DNA of 64,000 nucleotides from assembly GCA_964036195.1 (NCBI GenBank), contig OZ038450.1:28894794-28958793 (forward strand), read 5' to 3'. Shown here in pieces: positions 63,487-64,000 of this stretch. The notes below the pieces were generated by a model. The model had not been told where the DNA came from and made no database searches. It saw nothing but the letters and a program-made list of their open reading frames with translations. Source of the stretch: Sphaerolaimus hirsutus. Taxonomy: Eukaryota; Nematoda; Chromadorea; Monhysterida; Sphaerolaimidae. A program made the position numbers and the translations under genes. Position 1 is the first letter of the stretch. The number at the start of each line of letters is the position of its first letter.

Positions 63487-64000
63487 TATATATTTTTCTG
63501 CTACCACTTATTTAATTATGTTTGCTGCCCGCCAAATTTCTGCTGTAGGGCAGTGAAAATATAATGTGCAAAATCAAAAAAGGAATGTTTGGCAGATTGC
63601 CAAGAAACTTTCCCTGAGTTTTTCTGAGCATGTTTTGAATGGAAACAAATTCACAAAAAAAAAATTGGGGACAAACAATTTTTCAATTTTATGGATAGGA
63701 ATTAAGTTCAACCTTGTTCTGGAAGTGGAGAATAAAAACTCAAAAGAAAAGTAAATTTTTTATTGCCATTTCACTTGTTTGTTTTCACTCAAATTGTTTT
63801 TACCCCCTCCACTTGTGGAATTGACCTCTGATTGTGGAAAAGGGCATTTTTTAGCTGGGTATTAGGTACTTTTTTGCTTTTATCGCATCTCAAATTGTTT
63901 CAAACGCGACAATGTGGCCACACAAGCTAGTTTTCAATGTTCCTTTTTGAAAACTGTTAAATCAGCATTGAATGCATTGAGTTTTCTAGAATAAGTCATT

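Larger units (their letters stand above)
60055..63905 (-). repeat. Inverted segmental duplication, second arm
   Basis: Reverse complement of about 12030-15975. It lacks the epsilon element but has gained the delta element 61341-61838 and the TA-1 element 63045-63486. At 63905 homology is interrupted by a repeat with ctagttttcaatgttc ends, so the duplication may go on beyond the window. Confidence 0.88.

Overview
The window is nuclear DNA of an invertebrate animal. Genes are split into many short GT-AG exons with long AT-rich introns, and most non-coding sequence is small inverted-repeat transposons. The lineage cannot be fixed from the sequence. I see no rRNA, tRNA, CRISPR array or bacterial-style operon.

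Layout. 1-8.3 kb: transposon debris and foldbacks, no gene recognised. 8363-39773 (+): one large gene that I assembled by hand. It has 35 coding exons, 4569 nt including the stop, and all splice phases agree. It predicts a secreted protein of 1522 residues: a signal peptide, then six von Willebrand factor A (VWA) modules joined by Ser/Thr/Pro-rich linkers. Most modules are bracketed by a C-x-C-D motif before strand 1 and a Cys pair after the last helix. Only module 6 keeps a complete MIDAS metal-site pattern. 39.8-46.3 kb: transposons only. 46363-49635 (-): the 3' exons of an unidentified acidic gene ending in an RG-rich tail. 49.6-54.4 kb: transposons and a 200-N assembly gap. 54455-55706 (+): a complete three-exon gene for a 137-residue secreted protein, with a minisatellite filling its second intron. 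56145-57463 (-): the last two exons of an SLC17-type anion transporter. 60036-62621 (-): a partial paralogue of the VWA gene inside an inverted duplication; about 60055-63905 is the reverse complement of about 12030-15975. The duplication may continue past the right edge.

Mobile elements. Many have exact or near-exact 8-bp target-site duplications and terminal repeats of hAT type. I sort them by the short motif that fills their ends: GGCACC (alpha), GGCGCC/GGCGCT (beta), ACGTAAA (gamma), TACGCACA (delta), CAGGGTTGGCAAAA ends (epsilon), TAGGGTTGGAAAA ends (zeta). Another set is flanked by TA: TA-1 with CCGTATTNCC ends, TA-2 with TACTC/GAGTA ends, TA-3 and TA-4. The inverted duplication supplies natural empty sites that confirm three insertions, and several elements are nested.

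Exon joins rest on reading-frame continuity, phase agreement and module homology, not on transcripts. Family names and greek labels are mine.
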